A stretch of DNA of 55,178 bases from Defluviitaleaceae bacterium (GTDB lineage Bacteria; Bacillota; Clostridia; Lachnospirales; WQUN01), in contig WQSG01000014.1 of assembly GCA_009788055.1 (NCBI GenBank), forward strand, positions 1 through 55,178, written 5' to 3'. Position numbers and translations under genes: made by a program. Under the pieces are notes generated by a model. It made no database searches and was not told where the DNA came from. It was given only the letters and a program-made list of their open reading frames with translations. Positions 1-8,239 of the stretch are shown here, in pieces (position 1 is the first letter of the stretch; the number at the start of each line of letters is the position of its first letter).

Positions 1-58
1 GGGGGTTCGGGGGGAGAACCTTTTTGTTCACAAAAAGGTTCTCCCCCCGAGAACTTCC
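1..58. repeat. Long perfect hairpin of the GC-rich palindromic repeat family
   Basis: Positions 9-26 and 31-48 form an 18-bp perfect inverted repeat around a 4-nt TTCA loop, bordered by GGGGTTCGGGG. The stem has the run of G, the AGAACC core and the T/A stretch that recur in the dispersed repeats elsewhere in the window. It lies directly in front of the cardiolipin synthase start, so it may also act as a terminator for the gene before the window. The left end is cut by the window edge. Confidence 0.6.
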
Positions 59-1588
59 ATGAATTTTTTAAAAAAATTCCCTTTTCGTATGGCTCTCACA
101 ATTTTCCTTCTAATCCTGCAAATTGCGGCACTTGTGCTTTTTGCGGGCTGGTTGGTGCGTGCATCTGCGGTGGTGTATTGGGCGGGCGTTTTCTGGAGCG
201 TGCTGGTTTTTTCGTTTGTGCTGAAAAAGGATGAAGCGTCGGTTTACAAGATTACGTGGCTGATTGTTATTTTGATTGCGCCGTCGGTGGGCGGGATTGT
301 GTATTTGTTTTTTGGGAATAAACGACCGCTTAAAAAAATTGCCGCCCATGTACGCGAACACGCGCTTATCGTAAAGCTCTTGGACGCAGACGGAAATTTG
401 CCCTTTGTGAATCAGGTTCAGTGCGGCAGAATGTACAGCTTGTTGCAGTATATTCGGGGAGCGTCGGGGTATCATGCCTATAAAAATACGTCGCAGAAGT
501 ATTATCCGCAGGGCGAATTGATGTTCACGGATATTCTTGCTGAAATTTCCAAGGCTGAAAAATTTATTTTTCTCGAATTTTTCATAATAAAATCAGGCAA
601 AATGTGGGACACTTTATTGGAAGCACTGTGCAAAAAAGTGGATGAGGGCGTGGAAATTCGGCTTATTGTAGACCATCTTGGGTCGCACAAGCTTTTTACG
701 CGGGCATATTTGCGGGAACTGCGCTCGCGGGGAATTAGAGTAATGCGGTTTAATCCCATGGTTCCGCTGTTGCTGATGTTCATGAACAACCGCGACCACC
801 GCAAAATTTTGGTGGTGGACGGCAAAACGGCATTCACAGGCGGAATAAATATCGCCGACGAATATATCAATCTGAAAAAGCCGTTTGGTATTTGGAAAGA
901 TTCGGGAATTCGTTTGCGCGGTGACGCCGTGTGGAGCTTCACGCTAATGTTCATAGAAATGTGGGACACGTTCTGCCGCAAAAACGAGCGTATCAGCGAT
1001 TATGAATCCTACAAATCGTCACAGGGCGGCGGAAACACAACGGATGGCTTTGTAATTCCCTACGGCGACACGCCCCTTGACCGCGAACTTCTGGGCGAAA
1101 ACATTTATGTAGACATCCTCACGCAGGCTGAAAACTATGTTTACATTTTCACGCCGTACTTGATTATCAGCGAGAAACTGATTTCCGCGCTTCAACTTGC
1201 CGCAAAACGCGGCGTTGACGTTCGCATTGTCACCCCGGGCATTCCGGATAAGAAATTAGTATTCCGCTTGACTCGCTCGTATTACAGATATTTGCTGGAT
1301 TGCGGCGTGAAAATCTACGAATACGCACCCGGTTTCCTCCACGCAAAAAGCTTGGTGTGCGACGATAAAATAGCCGTTGTGGGTACAATAAATTTCGACT
1401 ACCGCAGTCTGTATCTGCATTTCGAGTGCGCCGTTTTGCTGTACAACTCAAGCATAGTAAAAGACATTCGCGACGACGCTTTGCAGACAATGGACGATAG
1501 CCGCGAAATCTCCCCCGCCCCCCAAAAACGGCGGCTTTGCACAGATTTACTTGACGCCGTTTTGCACTTGTTCGCCCCTTTAATGTAA
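59..1588 (+). CDS. cls: Cardiolipin synthase (phospholipase D superfamily)
   Basis: This 509-residue membrane enzyme joins two phosphatidylglycerol molecules into cardiolipin and glycerol. Two hydrophobic segments occupy roughly residues 10-55 and 64-86 (PLDc_N type), the second ending in YLFFGNKRP. Two PLD catalytic motifs follow: H247-K249-D254 (HRKILVVDG) and H428-K430-D435 (HAKSLVCDD), the second followed by the NFDYRSLYLHFE signature of bacterial cardiolipin synthases. Length is normal for the family. The start is the first ATG of the frame; no strong ribosome binding site is visible because a repeat hairpin lies directly upstream. The gene stands alone before the tRNA cluster. Confidence 0.95.
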   Translation: MNFLKKFPFRMALTIFLLILQIAALVLFAGWLVRASAVVYWAGVFWSVLVFSFVLKKDEASVYKITWLIVILIAPSVGGIVYLFFGNKRPLKKIAAHVREHALIVKLLDADGNLPFVNQVQCGRMYSLLQYIRGASGYHAYKNTSQKYYPQGELMFTDILAEISKAEKFIFLEFFIIKSGKMWDTLLEALCKKVDEGVEIRLIVDHLGSHKLFTRAYLRELRSRGIRVMRFNPMVPLLLMFMNNRDHRKILVVDGKTAFTGGINIADEYINLKKPFGIWKDSGIRLRGDAVWSFTLMFIEMWDTFCRKNERISDYESYKSSQGGGNTTDGFVIPYGDTPLDRELLGENIYVDILTQAENYVYIFTPYLIISEKLISALQLAAKRGVDVRIVTPGIPDKKLVFRLTRSYYRYLLDCGVKIYEYAPGFLHAKSLVCDDKIAVVGTINFDYRSLYLHFECAVLLYNSSIVKDIRDDALQTMDDSREISPAPQKRRLCTDLLDAVLHLFAPLM

Positions 1589-1614
1589 AAAGTGCGCGAA
1601 AAAAATTTTCCATG

Positions 1615-1643
1615 TTGACAAAATTGTGGAAAACGTGTATTAT
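1615..1643 (+). promoter_or_regulatory. Promoter of the tRNA cluster
   Basis: TTGACA (1615-1620) and TATTAT (1638-1643) are separated by 17 bp, close to the sigma-A consensus, and lie about 50 bp before the first tRNA. Confidence 0.8.
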
Positions 1644-1696
1644 TTCCACTGTTGCCGCGATTTTAGCGGCTTGTATTAACTAAGTGGATTTTTTAT

Positions 1697-1770
1697 CGGG
1701 GTGTAGCGTAGTTTGGCTAGCGCGCCTGGTTTGGGACCAGGAGGTCGCAGGTTCGAATCCTGTCACCCCG
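1697..1770 (+). tRNA. tRNA-Pro (anticodon TGG)
   Basis: The acceptor stem CGGGGTG pairs with CACCCCG. The anticodon stem CCTGG/CCAGG encloses TTTGGGA, so the anticodon is TGG. The T arm GTTCGAATC is present. CCA is not encoded. Confidence 0.95.
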
Positions 1771-1779
1771 GGCGGGAAT

Positions 1780-1852
<73 letters not shown>

Positions 1853-1868
1853 GTTGGTACTTTATTGC

Positions 1869-1942
1869 GGAGGGTGTAGCTCAATTGGTAGAGCGCCAGA
1901 TTGTGGCTCTGGAGGCAGTGGGTTCAAAACCCATCACTCTCC
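1869..1942 (+). tRNA. tRNA-His (anticodon GTG)
   Basis: The acceptor stem GAGGGTG pairs with CACTCTC. A G precedes it at 1869, opposite C73, which is the hallmark G-1 of histidine tRNA. The loop TTGTGGC gives the anticodon GTG. Confidence 0.95.
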
Positions 1943-1993
1943 CTTGGGGAAACCCAATAATTACCTTGGTCGCGCCTTGCGCAACCAAAACGT

Positions 1994-2066
1994 GAACCAT
2001 TAGCTCAGACGGTAGAGCATTTGACTTTTAATCAAAGGGTCCAGGGTTCGAGTCCCTGATGGTTCA
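1994..2066 (+). tRNA. tRNA-Lys (anticodon TTT)
   Basis: The acceptor stem GAACCAT pairs with ATGGTTC. The stem TTTGA/TCAAA encloses CTTTTAA, so the anticodon is TTT. It is the last tRNA of the cluster. The decayed mobile element begins shortly behind it. Confidence 0.95.
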
Positions 2067-2074
2067 GAAACAGA

Positions 2075-2110
2075 AACTCCCGCAATTACAGCGATTGCGG
2101 GAGTTTTTAT
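2075..2110 (+). terminator. Intrinsic terminator of the tRNA cluster
   Basis: The stem AACTCCCGCAAT/ATTGCGGGAGTT with a short loop is followed by a T run. Confidence 0.85.
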
Positions 2111-2154
2111 TTGTAGAAAGTAACGGAAATTAATTTATAAAAATGCATACTTTT

Positions 2155-2192
2155 ATCCAGTCAAAATTCAGTCATCCAGTCAAAATTCAGTC
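2155..2192. repeat. 19-bp tandem direct repeat behind tRNA-Lys
   Basis: ATCCAGTCAAAATTCAGTC occurs twice with no gap (2155-2173 and 2174-2192), between the tRNA terminator and a recombinase remnant. This could be an old attachment-site scar or recombinase binding repeats. The sequence alone does not decide. Confidence 0.6.
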
Positions 2193-2207
2193 AAAAAATA
2201 ACTGCAA

Positions 2208-2248
2208 ATAAAAAAAAGCCTTTTCGGTTTGTGTGTCCGAAAAGGCTT
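2208..2248 (-). terminator. Terminator oriented leftward
   Basis: Stem 2216-2227 (AAGCCTTTTCGG) pairs with 2237-2248. The A run at 2208-2215 makes a T run only on the minus strand, so the terminator serves leftward transcription. No leftward gene ends here now, which suggests a lost gene or an element edge. Confidence 0.5.
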
Positions 2249-2807
2249 ATGGGATTGCATTGTGGGGCTGTGGTTTATGTGGTGCTTGCCGGCGGGGGCA
2301 TATTCTCCGCGACGGTATCCAGCAACCCGGCGCGGTCGAACATCCGATGCTGTCGCGATTGCGGGAAGCGGCGAGCGGAAAAGCAGTGTAATCAATCATC
2401 ATACCGAGCCGATTGACGAATACGAACGTGAGCACCGCAAGCAAATTGCGGCGGCGGTTGCAAGAAACAAACTCGAAAAGAAGGTCTTGGAAGGAACAAT
2501 AGCCCGACTGGAAAAAGCGGCTATTCGTGGAAACATCACCGACGAAGAAAGAACAGAACTTGACGTAAGGATTAGAGAACTTGCCGAGTTTGTAGAGTTG
2601 CACCCGTTGAGGACTTTTGTAAATGACGCAACGCCGGAAAAACTAATCGACATTATGCACAAGCAGGGCGGCAAGATAGCCATTTGCAGTGCGGAAGGGA
2701 ACTTGTTTGATATGCTGGTAGCGAAAAACGAACGCGGCACACTTTTGTTAGAACCGCTTAAGTCAAACAGAACAAAGCATAGACGGGCAATTGAAAGTTT
2801 GCTATAA
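2229..2807 (+). pseudogene. Remnant of a DUF3987 (YfjI-like primase/helicase) gene
   Basis: From about 2376 the frame reads GERKSSVINHHTEPIDEYER, then a charged helical stretch, then LHPLRTFVNDATPEKLIDIM and CSAEGNLFDML. This matches the internal part of DUF3987 proteins, helicase-like proteins of mobile elements and prophages, where SERKSP and EGNLFD are typical. Family members are several hundred residues long. Here only about 115 residues remain, with unrelated GC-rich sequence before and a break after FDML where recombinase sequence begins in another frame. No credible start or ribosome binding site exists, so it is most likely not functional. Confidence 0.6.
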
Positions 2808-4338
2808 CTATGCGAAAAGCAACAACATTACGATACTAAGGGAGTATATAGACCGAGCGCAATCTGGCAAAACGGACGACAGGGCAGAACTTCAAAAAAT
2901 GTTATTGGATAGCAAGAAAAAGCAGTTTCAAGCTGTGATTGTGTATGCGCTTGATAGATTCGGCAGAAATCTACATCAGTCCGTTGCAAATGAACACAGA
3001 TTAGAAAAAAACGGCGTTAAGCTGATGTCGGCAACGGAAAATTTTTCAGACGACCCCGCAGGGCGGCTGAATCGGAATATGATGATGTCGTTTGCGCAAT
3101 ATTATTCGGACGAGTTAGCGCAGAAAATCGCTCGCGGACATGGGATAAATGCGGATAACTGTTACTCGAACGGAAGCCCTGTGCCGCTTGGTTACAAACT
3201 CGAACGAATTGACCCCGCGAACGAAAAGAGTAAGAAAAAATTTGTTGTGAACGAAGAAACTGCGCCGATAGTCAAAGAAATTTTCACGAAGTACGCAAGT
3301 GGCGTGAGCGTAAAAGAAATTTATACCGATTTGAACGCAAGGCAAATTCGGACATCTAGCGGCGCGAAATTCAACAAAAACTCGATGAACGGAATGTTGC
3401 AGAATAAAAAGTATATTGGATACTATGTGTATGGTAAAGTGGAAAAAAAGGACTGCTTCCCTCGAATTATTGATGATGATTTGTTTGACCGAGTAGCCGA
3501 TAAAATGAAGTTGAATAAAGCGTTGCCCGCAAGGTCAAGGGCGATTGATGAATATTTGCTGACAAGCAAGCTGTACTGCGGTCATTGCAACACGATGATG
3601 ATAGGGCATAGTTCTAACAAGAAGGGCAAAAACGGCGTTAAGTACAATTACTACAAGTGTAAGAAGCAAGGCAAAAATCTGCCTTGCAAAAAGAAAATGG
3701 TGCATAAGAGTTACATTGAGGATATAGTTATCAACAAATGTCGCGAAATGCTTGACCTCGACATCATACGTTGGATAGCGAAAGAGATTGCCCGAATTGC
3801 TGAAAGTTACGACGATACGACAGAAATTGACCGTTTGAAAAAACTCTTACACGAAGCACAGCGGGCAAAAGAAAATCACATGGTATCGCTTCGTAAGTGT
3901 GCTGATGATACGGTTCGCGAAATGATTGTTGAAGATTTGAGTGCGCTTGGCGCAGAGATAAAGGCATTGGAAAAACAACTTGCACTTGAACAGGCAAGGC
4001 GTGAAACAATTTCGGAGAAGCAAATAATCGAATCTTTGACAAGGTTGGCAAAAGGTGATATAAACAAAATAGAAACTCGCAGGGCGTTGATACGACTTTT
4101 GGTGAACAAGATTTTTCTCTATGATGATAGGTACACGATAACTTTTAACTCGGGCGATGATGAAGTCGAGATTACGAATGAACTGTTGTCGAATATCGAA
4201 AAAGGGCTTGAAGAAAAATTTTGCCTATCGGCGGCTATGGTTCAAAACTTGTACGAAATTATTTTACAAAAAAGGGACAAGCAGTTGATTTTCAACGGTT
4301 TGTCCCTTTTTCGTTTTTCGAGAACGGACAAAACCTAA
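2752..4338 (+). pseudogene. Large serine recombinase lacking its catalytic N-terminus
   Basis: The frame opens at 2752 after a stop and immediately reads QTEQSIDGQLKVC, the sequence that in intact enzymes follows the catalytic Y-x-R-x-S motif. The nucleophilic serine segment is absent. The rest is well kept: YALDRFGRNLHQ of the resolvase domain, the recombinase domain (PLGYKLERID and LNARQIRTSSG), a zinc ribbon (LYCGHCNTMM, then CKKQGKNLPCKKK) and a C-terminal coiled coil. TTG at 2791 could start a truncated product, but it could not cut DNA. Directly upstream is the broken DUF3987 gene, so a deletion probably fused two element genes. Confidence 0.8.
4269..4311 (+). terminator. Terminator inside the 3' end of the recombinase frame
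   Basis: AAAAAGGGACAA (4269-4280) pairs with TTGTCCCTTTTT (4300-4311). The arms overlap the last recombinase codons and end in a T run. Confidence 0.7.
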
Positions 4339-4392
4339 ACCCGTTGATTTTTGAAAAAATTTAGGCATTTTTGAGAAAATCAACGGGTCTAA
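4336..4392. repeat. Inverted repeat between recombinase and small gene
   Basis: TAAACCCGTTGATTTT and its near-complement AAAATCAACGGGTCTA flank about 23 bp, with one mismatch. CGTTGATTTTC also lies in the terminator just upstream, so this may be part of the element's 3' end. It precedes the ribosome binding site of the 4414 gene. Confidence 0.5.
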
Positions 4393-4413
4393 ATAAGGAG
4401 GCTTTGTATATTC

Positions 4414-4659
4414 ATGAGTGTGATTCAATGGTTAAGAGTACGGTATGAAAAGTTAGCCGAACCTCCTGAGAGCATAGTTGTCATGGACACGCAAAACATC
4501 CCCTCCATTGTATGGTGTGATGCTGTAGAAGTTTCAAAGTTGGATAATAAGTCATTCATTTCAAGCCCGGACGAATGGAGTACTTTTACTGATTATTTTG
4601 CAGAACGACTTGCAACGGCGGAAGAAGAAATGATTTGCATGAAGCAACTGCACAAATGA
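4414..4659 (+). CDS. Small hypothetical protein
   Basis: This 81-residue protein was not recognised. The ATG follows AAGGAGG at good spacing, which supports real translation. It has no membrane segment or signal peptide. The N-terminal half is mixed (IQWLRVRYEKLAEP) and the C-terminal part is probably helical (YFAERLATAEEEM). It sits between the recombinase remnant and thiN and may be cargo or a leftover of the element. Codon use does not stand out. Confidence 0.55.
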   Translation: MSVIQWLRVRYEKLAEPPESIVVMDTQNIPSIVWCDAVEVSKLDNKSFISSPDEWSTFTDYFAERLATAEEEMICMKQLHK

Positions 4660-4796
4660 GGATGTCCACTTCAGTCACTGAAAATTTGGAACGCGGCGAC
4701 TACAGACCAAATTTGAGGTGCGGTTGACGTGATATACGCACTTGATACAAATACAATGGATAAGAAATTTCCGAAGAATCAATTTTCAAACGCGTC

Positions 4797-5411
4797 CTAA
4801 TCCCGCGCTACGATAACCAGCAACACGCCTTCGGTTACGGAAACCTCTGCGCTGTCGGCGGTGGTGATATTGCTTACACCAAGCCCCTTGCCCACAAACA
4901 TTTCCGCGTTGTGCAGGGGGTATTCAAGGTTTTTTGTGGTAACGCCCGTGCAGTGTGTAAGCGGGATAAGCGACACTATCGAACCGCACGGCTCGTGCAA
5001 TTTTAAACGGGAGTCGGTTATGAAAATCTTGTTGTGTTCGTCAATCAGGATGGCTTTTTCGTTGCGAGGCAGGGTGGACTTCAGCAACAGGATATTTGTA
5101 AGGCTGTGGTCTATTCTGCCGCCTGTCGCGCCAAGGATTATGAACTCTGTGAAGCCTTTTTCGCGGGCGTGTTCCAGCGCGATTTCTGTGTCGGTTAGGT
5201 CTTTGCGTGGGGGATAGCGCAGACATTCCACGTCGGTTGGGATTTTTCCGATAGAGTCGAAATCACCCACAACGATATCGGGCTTTATGCCCATTTTTAC
5301 CGCGTGGTTGTAACCGCTGTCGGCGCAAATGATTGTGTCGCCGTTTTGTATATGCGTTTTTATATACTCATAGTTTGTGATTTTTCCGCCGCTGATTATA
5401 ACCGCTCTCAT
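4797..5411 (-). CDS. thiN: Thiamine diphosphokinase
   Basis: This 204-residue enzyme transfers diphosphate from ATP to thiamine to make thiamine diphosphate. Family signatures are MRAVIISGGKI at the start, CADSGYNHA, VVGDFDSIG (acidic metal-binding segment), RYPPRKDLTDTEIAL and GATGGRIDHSLTN. The C-terminal thiamine-binding beta domain is complete. The ATG at 5411 is chosen because it overlaps the helD stop as ATGA, giving translational coupling. The longer frame upstream would run into helD. Both genes are probably one transcript from the helD promoter region. Confidence 0.93.
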   Translation of the reverse strand: MRAVIISGGKITNYEYIKTHIQNGDTIICADSGYNHAVKMGIKPDIVVGDFDSIGKIPTDVECLRYPPRKDLTDTEIALEHAREKGFTEFIILGATGGRIDHSLTNILLLKSTLPRNEKAILIDEHNKIFITDSRLKLHEPCGSIVSLIPLTHCTGVTTKNLEYPLHNAEMFVGKGLGVSNITTADSAEVSVTEGVLLVIVARD

Positions 5412-7561
5412 GCCGCGTGTTCCAGCAAAAACAGTTTGTGTAGGGCGCGGGTGCATATCAGGTAAAATAATTTTTGTTCGCGGGTGGTTTTCGGGTGCGC
5501 GAATGCGGGGCAAATTACCGCGTCAAATTCCAGCCCCTTCGCAAAAGACGCCGCCATTACCATAATGCCCTTGGCAGAAATTTGCGACTCTGCGCCGATT
5601 AAACTAAGCGGACGCGGCGTGTTGCCCGTGGGCAGTAATTTTTTAAATTGCGAATAAAACGCCTTTGCCTCGCTGATAGTAGGCAGAAGAATACCCACGG
5701 TATTAAAATCGTCGGGCAGTTCGCTAAGAATTTTAAGTGCGGCTTGGGATGGGTCGGGAGTGGTTAGAAAAACGGGTTCGTCACCGTGGCGCAGGAAGAT
5801 AGCAGAATCCGCCGATGTGCCGCCGTCATGCGCAAGCGGATTTAACAGCGAAGCTGCGAAGCTCATTATTTCATACGTAGAGCGGTAACTTTTTGTTAGC
5901 GGAATAACCTGCGCTTGCGGATATATTTCGCAAAGTTCGTTAGTTTCGTTGATATTTATTTCGGGGAACAAGGCTTGGTTTGTGTCTGCAAGAACGGTAA
6001 ATTGGCTGGCGGGGTATAATTTTTGCAAGATTTTGTGGTGCAAAATGCTGAAATCCTGCGCTTCATCCAGTAGAATGTGTTTTACTGTTTTTTCGGGCGG
6101 AATGCGCCCGTTAAGCAAGTCGATGTAAAACAAAAGAAGCGCGTCCTCGTGGAAAAGCGAATCCATGCGCAAGCCGTCACGCGCCGCAGAAAACGGCAAG
6201 CCAACGCGGCTTGCGACACGCTTTAGGCACTTCTCCAGTATTTTGTGCGCGCGCGGAAAAGAGCGGTTGCGAATGTCCGCCATAGAAATATTTTTTTCTT
6301 CCTCAAATTTTGCGCGGATTATACCATCGGAATAATTTTCGTCGTCAATGCTGTTAAAAAGGTCTGCGATTTTTTTCATGTTGGTTTGCAAGTATGCGTT
6401 GTAATTCTGCGTTGCATACGAAATAACGCGCTCGGTTTTGGACGCCAATGTGCCCGAAACCGTGCGGTCGCTGTACAGTGACTCCAACCGTTCGCGGTTG
6501 CAGATTTTGTCATTGTAAAAAAATACGTCTTCAAAAACGGGCGCGTAGGATGAAATATATTCTTCAATCGCGCTTAAAAATTCTGCCGAAAATTTCACTT
6601 TCAGCCAGTTGATTCGGGTTTCGTCCAAATTTTCGGAAATGGCTTCCAGCATTTGCTCTTGCCCCCGAAAGCCGCGCCCGCTACGCGATTTTTTTCCCAC
6701 CGTGCCAAGAAGCGTGTGGAAATCCAGCGTCTGCACGTCCTCCTCGCCCAGCGCGGGAATAATGCCAGCGATGTATGACGAAAAAATTTCATTGGGCGAA
6801 AAAATGCGCACCTTGGAAGAACTTAGACTGTCGCGGTACCGATACAACAGATACGCGAGCCTATGAAGCCCAACCGAAGTTTTGCCGCAACCCGCAGGCC
6901 CGTACACAAGAAGCGTCCCTGCCTCGGCACGGATAGCTTGATTTTGGTCTGCCTGAATCGTATTGATTATAGTTTTAATCCGCGCCTCGCTTGCCTTGGA
7001 CAGCTCCAGCCGCAGAATATCGTCCTCTATCGCAATCTCGTTGTCAAACATATATAAAAGCTTGCCGTTTTCAATCTGATACTGCCGCTTTAATGTGATT
7101 TCGCCCGAAATTACCGCACCCGTTCCCGGCACCGTAAACGATGCCGCGCCCGTTCCATAGTCGTAATACAGGCTGGAAATAGGCGCGCGCCAGTCGTACA
7201 CATGAAACGTATGCGTCGCGTCGTCAAACAGCGAATACCGCCCAATGTATATCTCTTCCGAGTCGCCGCCCTCCGCAAAGTCTATACGCGCAAAGTACGG
7301 AGACTCCATCATTTTACCCAGCTTTTTTATCTCTTCCGACGCTTGCACATATTGAGTCTCGTGACGAGCCACTTCTTCGGCAAAAATTGTAAGGTCTGCA
7401 ACGTCGTCAAAGTCACGCAATACAATCCGCGCTTCACGCCACATTTCCTTCCGCACATCCAAAACACCCGTGCGCTTTGCCGCCAAACTCTCGCCCAACG
7501 TGCCTATCTTCTCCAATATATGGTCTTTCACTGTTGTCAATTTCTCATTCTCGCTTTGCAT
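5408..7561 (-). CDS. helD: HelD-type RNA polymerase-recycling helicase (UvrD/Rep-like)
   Basis: This 717-residue SF1-type ATPase of the Firmicutes HelD family releases stalled or dormant RNA polymerase from DNA. The N-terminal arm is a coiled coil with the DWRAPISSLYYDY signature at about residues 123-135. Walker A is GPAGCGKTS at about 220. DEAQDFS (motif II), LTKSYRST and a C-terminal ICTRALHKLFLLE (motif VI) follow. Length fits the family. GGAGGG lies 9 bp before the ATG, with a TATACT box upstream. It overlaps thiN by 4 bp. Confidence 0.92.
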   Translation of the reverse strand: MQSENEKLTTVKDHILEKIGTLGESLAAKRTGVLDVRKEMWREARIVLRDFDDVADLTIFAEEVARHETQYVQASEEIKKLGKMMESPYFARIDFAEGGDSEEIYIGRYSLFDDATHTFHVYDWRAPISSLYYDYGTGAASFTVPGTGAVISGEITLKRQYQIENGKLLYMFDNEIAIEDDILRLELSKASEARIKTIINTIQADQNQAIRAEAGTLLVYGPAGCGKTSVGLHRLAYLLYRYRDSLSSSKVRIFSPNEIFSSYIAGIIPALGEEDVQTLDFHTLLGTVGKKSRSGRGFRGQEQMLEAISENLDETRINWLKVKFSAEFLSAIEEYISSYAPVFEDVFFYNDKICNRERLESLYSDRTVSGTLASKTERVISYATQNYNAYLQTNMKKIADLFNSIDDENYSDGIIRAKFEEEKNISMADIRNRSFPRAHKILEKCLKRVASRVGLPFSAARDGLRMDSLFHEDALLLFYIDLLNGRIPPEKTVKHILLDEAQDFSILHHKILQKLYPASQFTVLADTNQALFPEININETNELCEIYPQAQVIPLTKSYRSTYEIMSFAASLLNPLAHDGGTSADSAIFLRHGDEPVFLTTPDPSQAALKILSELPDDFNTVGILLPTISEAKAFYSQFKKLLPTGNTPRPLSLIGAESQISAKGIMVMAASFAKGLEFDAVICPAFAHPKTTREQKLFYLICTRALHKLFLLEHAA

Positions 7562-7685
7562 TTGAAACCCTCCGCAAAAAACGTATAGTATACTCTATCA
7601 TATTTTGCCCCAAAGTTCACTTTTTTTGCGCGGAAGAAAGATAAACACATTCCGCGGTTTTATTGACTATATGTATAAATAGGGT

Positions 7686-7842
7686 ATGATTGAATATGCA
7701 TTGGGCTACTCGCTTGAAAATTATGAAAAGCTTATGGCAAACATACGAAGCAGTATCTACTTCTTGGATTGACGATAATAAAACAGGCGAAATGCGTTTA
7801 ACCAGTGCGTATGTGAAAAAAAGAAAGGGTGAAGAAAGTTGA
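7686..7842 (+). pseudogene. Possible frameshifted small gene before the DUF4926-like gene
   Basis: One frame starts at ATG 7686 (MIEYALGYSLENYEKLM) and stops after 28 codons. A second frame, open from ATG 7696, continues with WIDDNKTGEMRLTSAYVKKR up to TGA at 7842. Read together with one frameshift they resemble the end of DUF6883-type or phage nuclease-like proteins, where a charged LTSAY-type segment is common. DUF6883 and DUF4926 genes are often neighbours, to my knowledge. The stop overlaps the TTG start of the next gene. Confidence 0.3.
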
Positions 7843-8030
7843 TTAAACAATTTCAAAAGGTAAGGCTTAAAAGCGGTAAAGAAGCTGTGATAATCGAAAT
7901 ATTAGAACAGGGCAAGGCATTTTTGGCAGATGTCGAAATTAGCGACGGCGAATACGAAACCGATGAGATACACTCCCGCGATATACAAAGCGTTTTTGAA
8001 GAAGTAGAGCGAGTGCTGGTATCTGCGTGA
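7839..8030 (+). CDS. DUF4926-like small protein
   Basis: This 63-residue acidic protein starts MIKQFQKVRLKSGKEAVIIE and has the small beta-barrel-like pattern of DUF4926 proteins (a hydrophobic K-L-K-x-G-x-x-A start, then ILEQGKAFLADV and a DIQSVF end). The start is TTG at 7839, overlapping the preceding stop, with AAAGGGTGAAGAAAG as ribosome binding region. The family's function is not established. Members often lie beside DUF6883 or toxin-type genes, which would suit an antitoxin or immunity role here (inference). Confidence 0.5.
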   Translation: MIKQFQKVRLKSGKEAVIIEILEQGKAFLADVEISDGEYETDEIHSRDIQSVFEEVERVLVSA

Positions 8031-8126
8031 ATATTTTATCTTTGCGTCAACGCCACAGTGGCTAGCGCAATGCTTCACCCCAATATCTTCCGAAATAAAT
8101 GCCAGCTTAATGTTGGCAGGTGGGAG

Positions 8127-8225
8127 ATGTAAAGATTTGTGATGAAAACTGTGAAAATTTATTCGACAAGAAAGTTGTCTTTCTTGTCGAATAATGAGAA
8201 AATACCCACGGCAAGCATTTTACAT
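8127..8225 (+). promoter_or_regulatory. Promoter and double palindrome of NACHT gene A
   Basis: A perfect 16-bp inverted repeat, TTATTCGACAAGAAAG (8159-8174) and its complement (8179-8194), spaced by 4 bp, covers the likely -35 box TTGTCT (8175-8180). GAAAAT (8198-8203) follows at 17 bp as -10. An outer pair ATGTAAA (8127-8133) / TTTACAT (8219-8225) brackets the module. The right half, with the promoter and the TTTACATAC-GGGAGGCA segment, is nearly identical in front of NACHT gene B. Position over the -35 box suggests a repressor operator. Confidence 0.6.
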
Positions 8226-8239
8226 ACAGGGAGGCATTT

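Noticed and set aside
2155-2192. CRISPR-like repeat
   Set aside because: Only two copies lie directly in tandem with no spacers and no cas genes. No CRISPR array was seen in the window.
7617-7856. 79-codon leftward frame between helD and the DUF4926-like gene
   Set aside because: No ribosome binding site and no recognisable motif; the rightward frames there make better sense.
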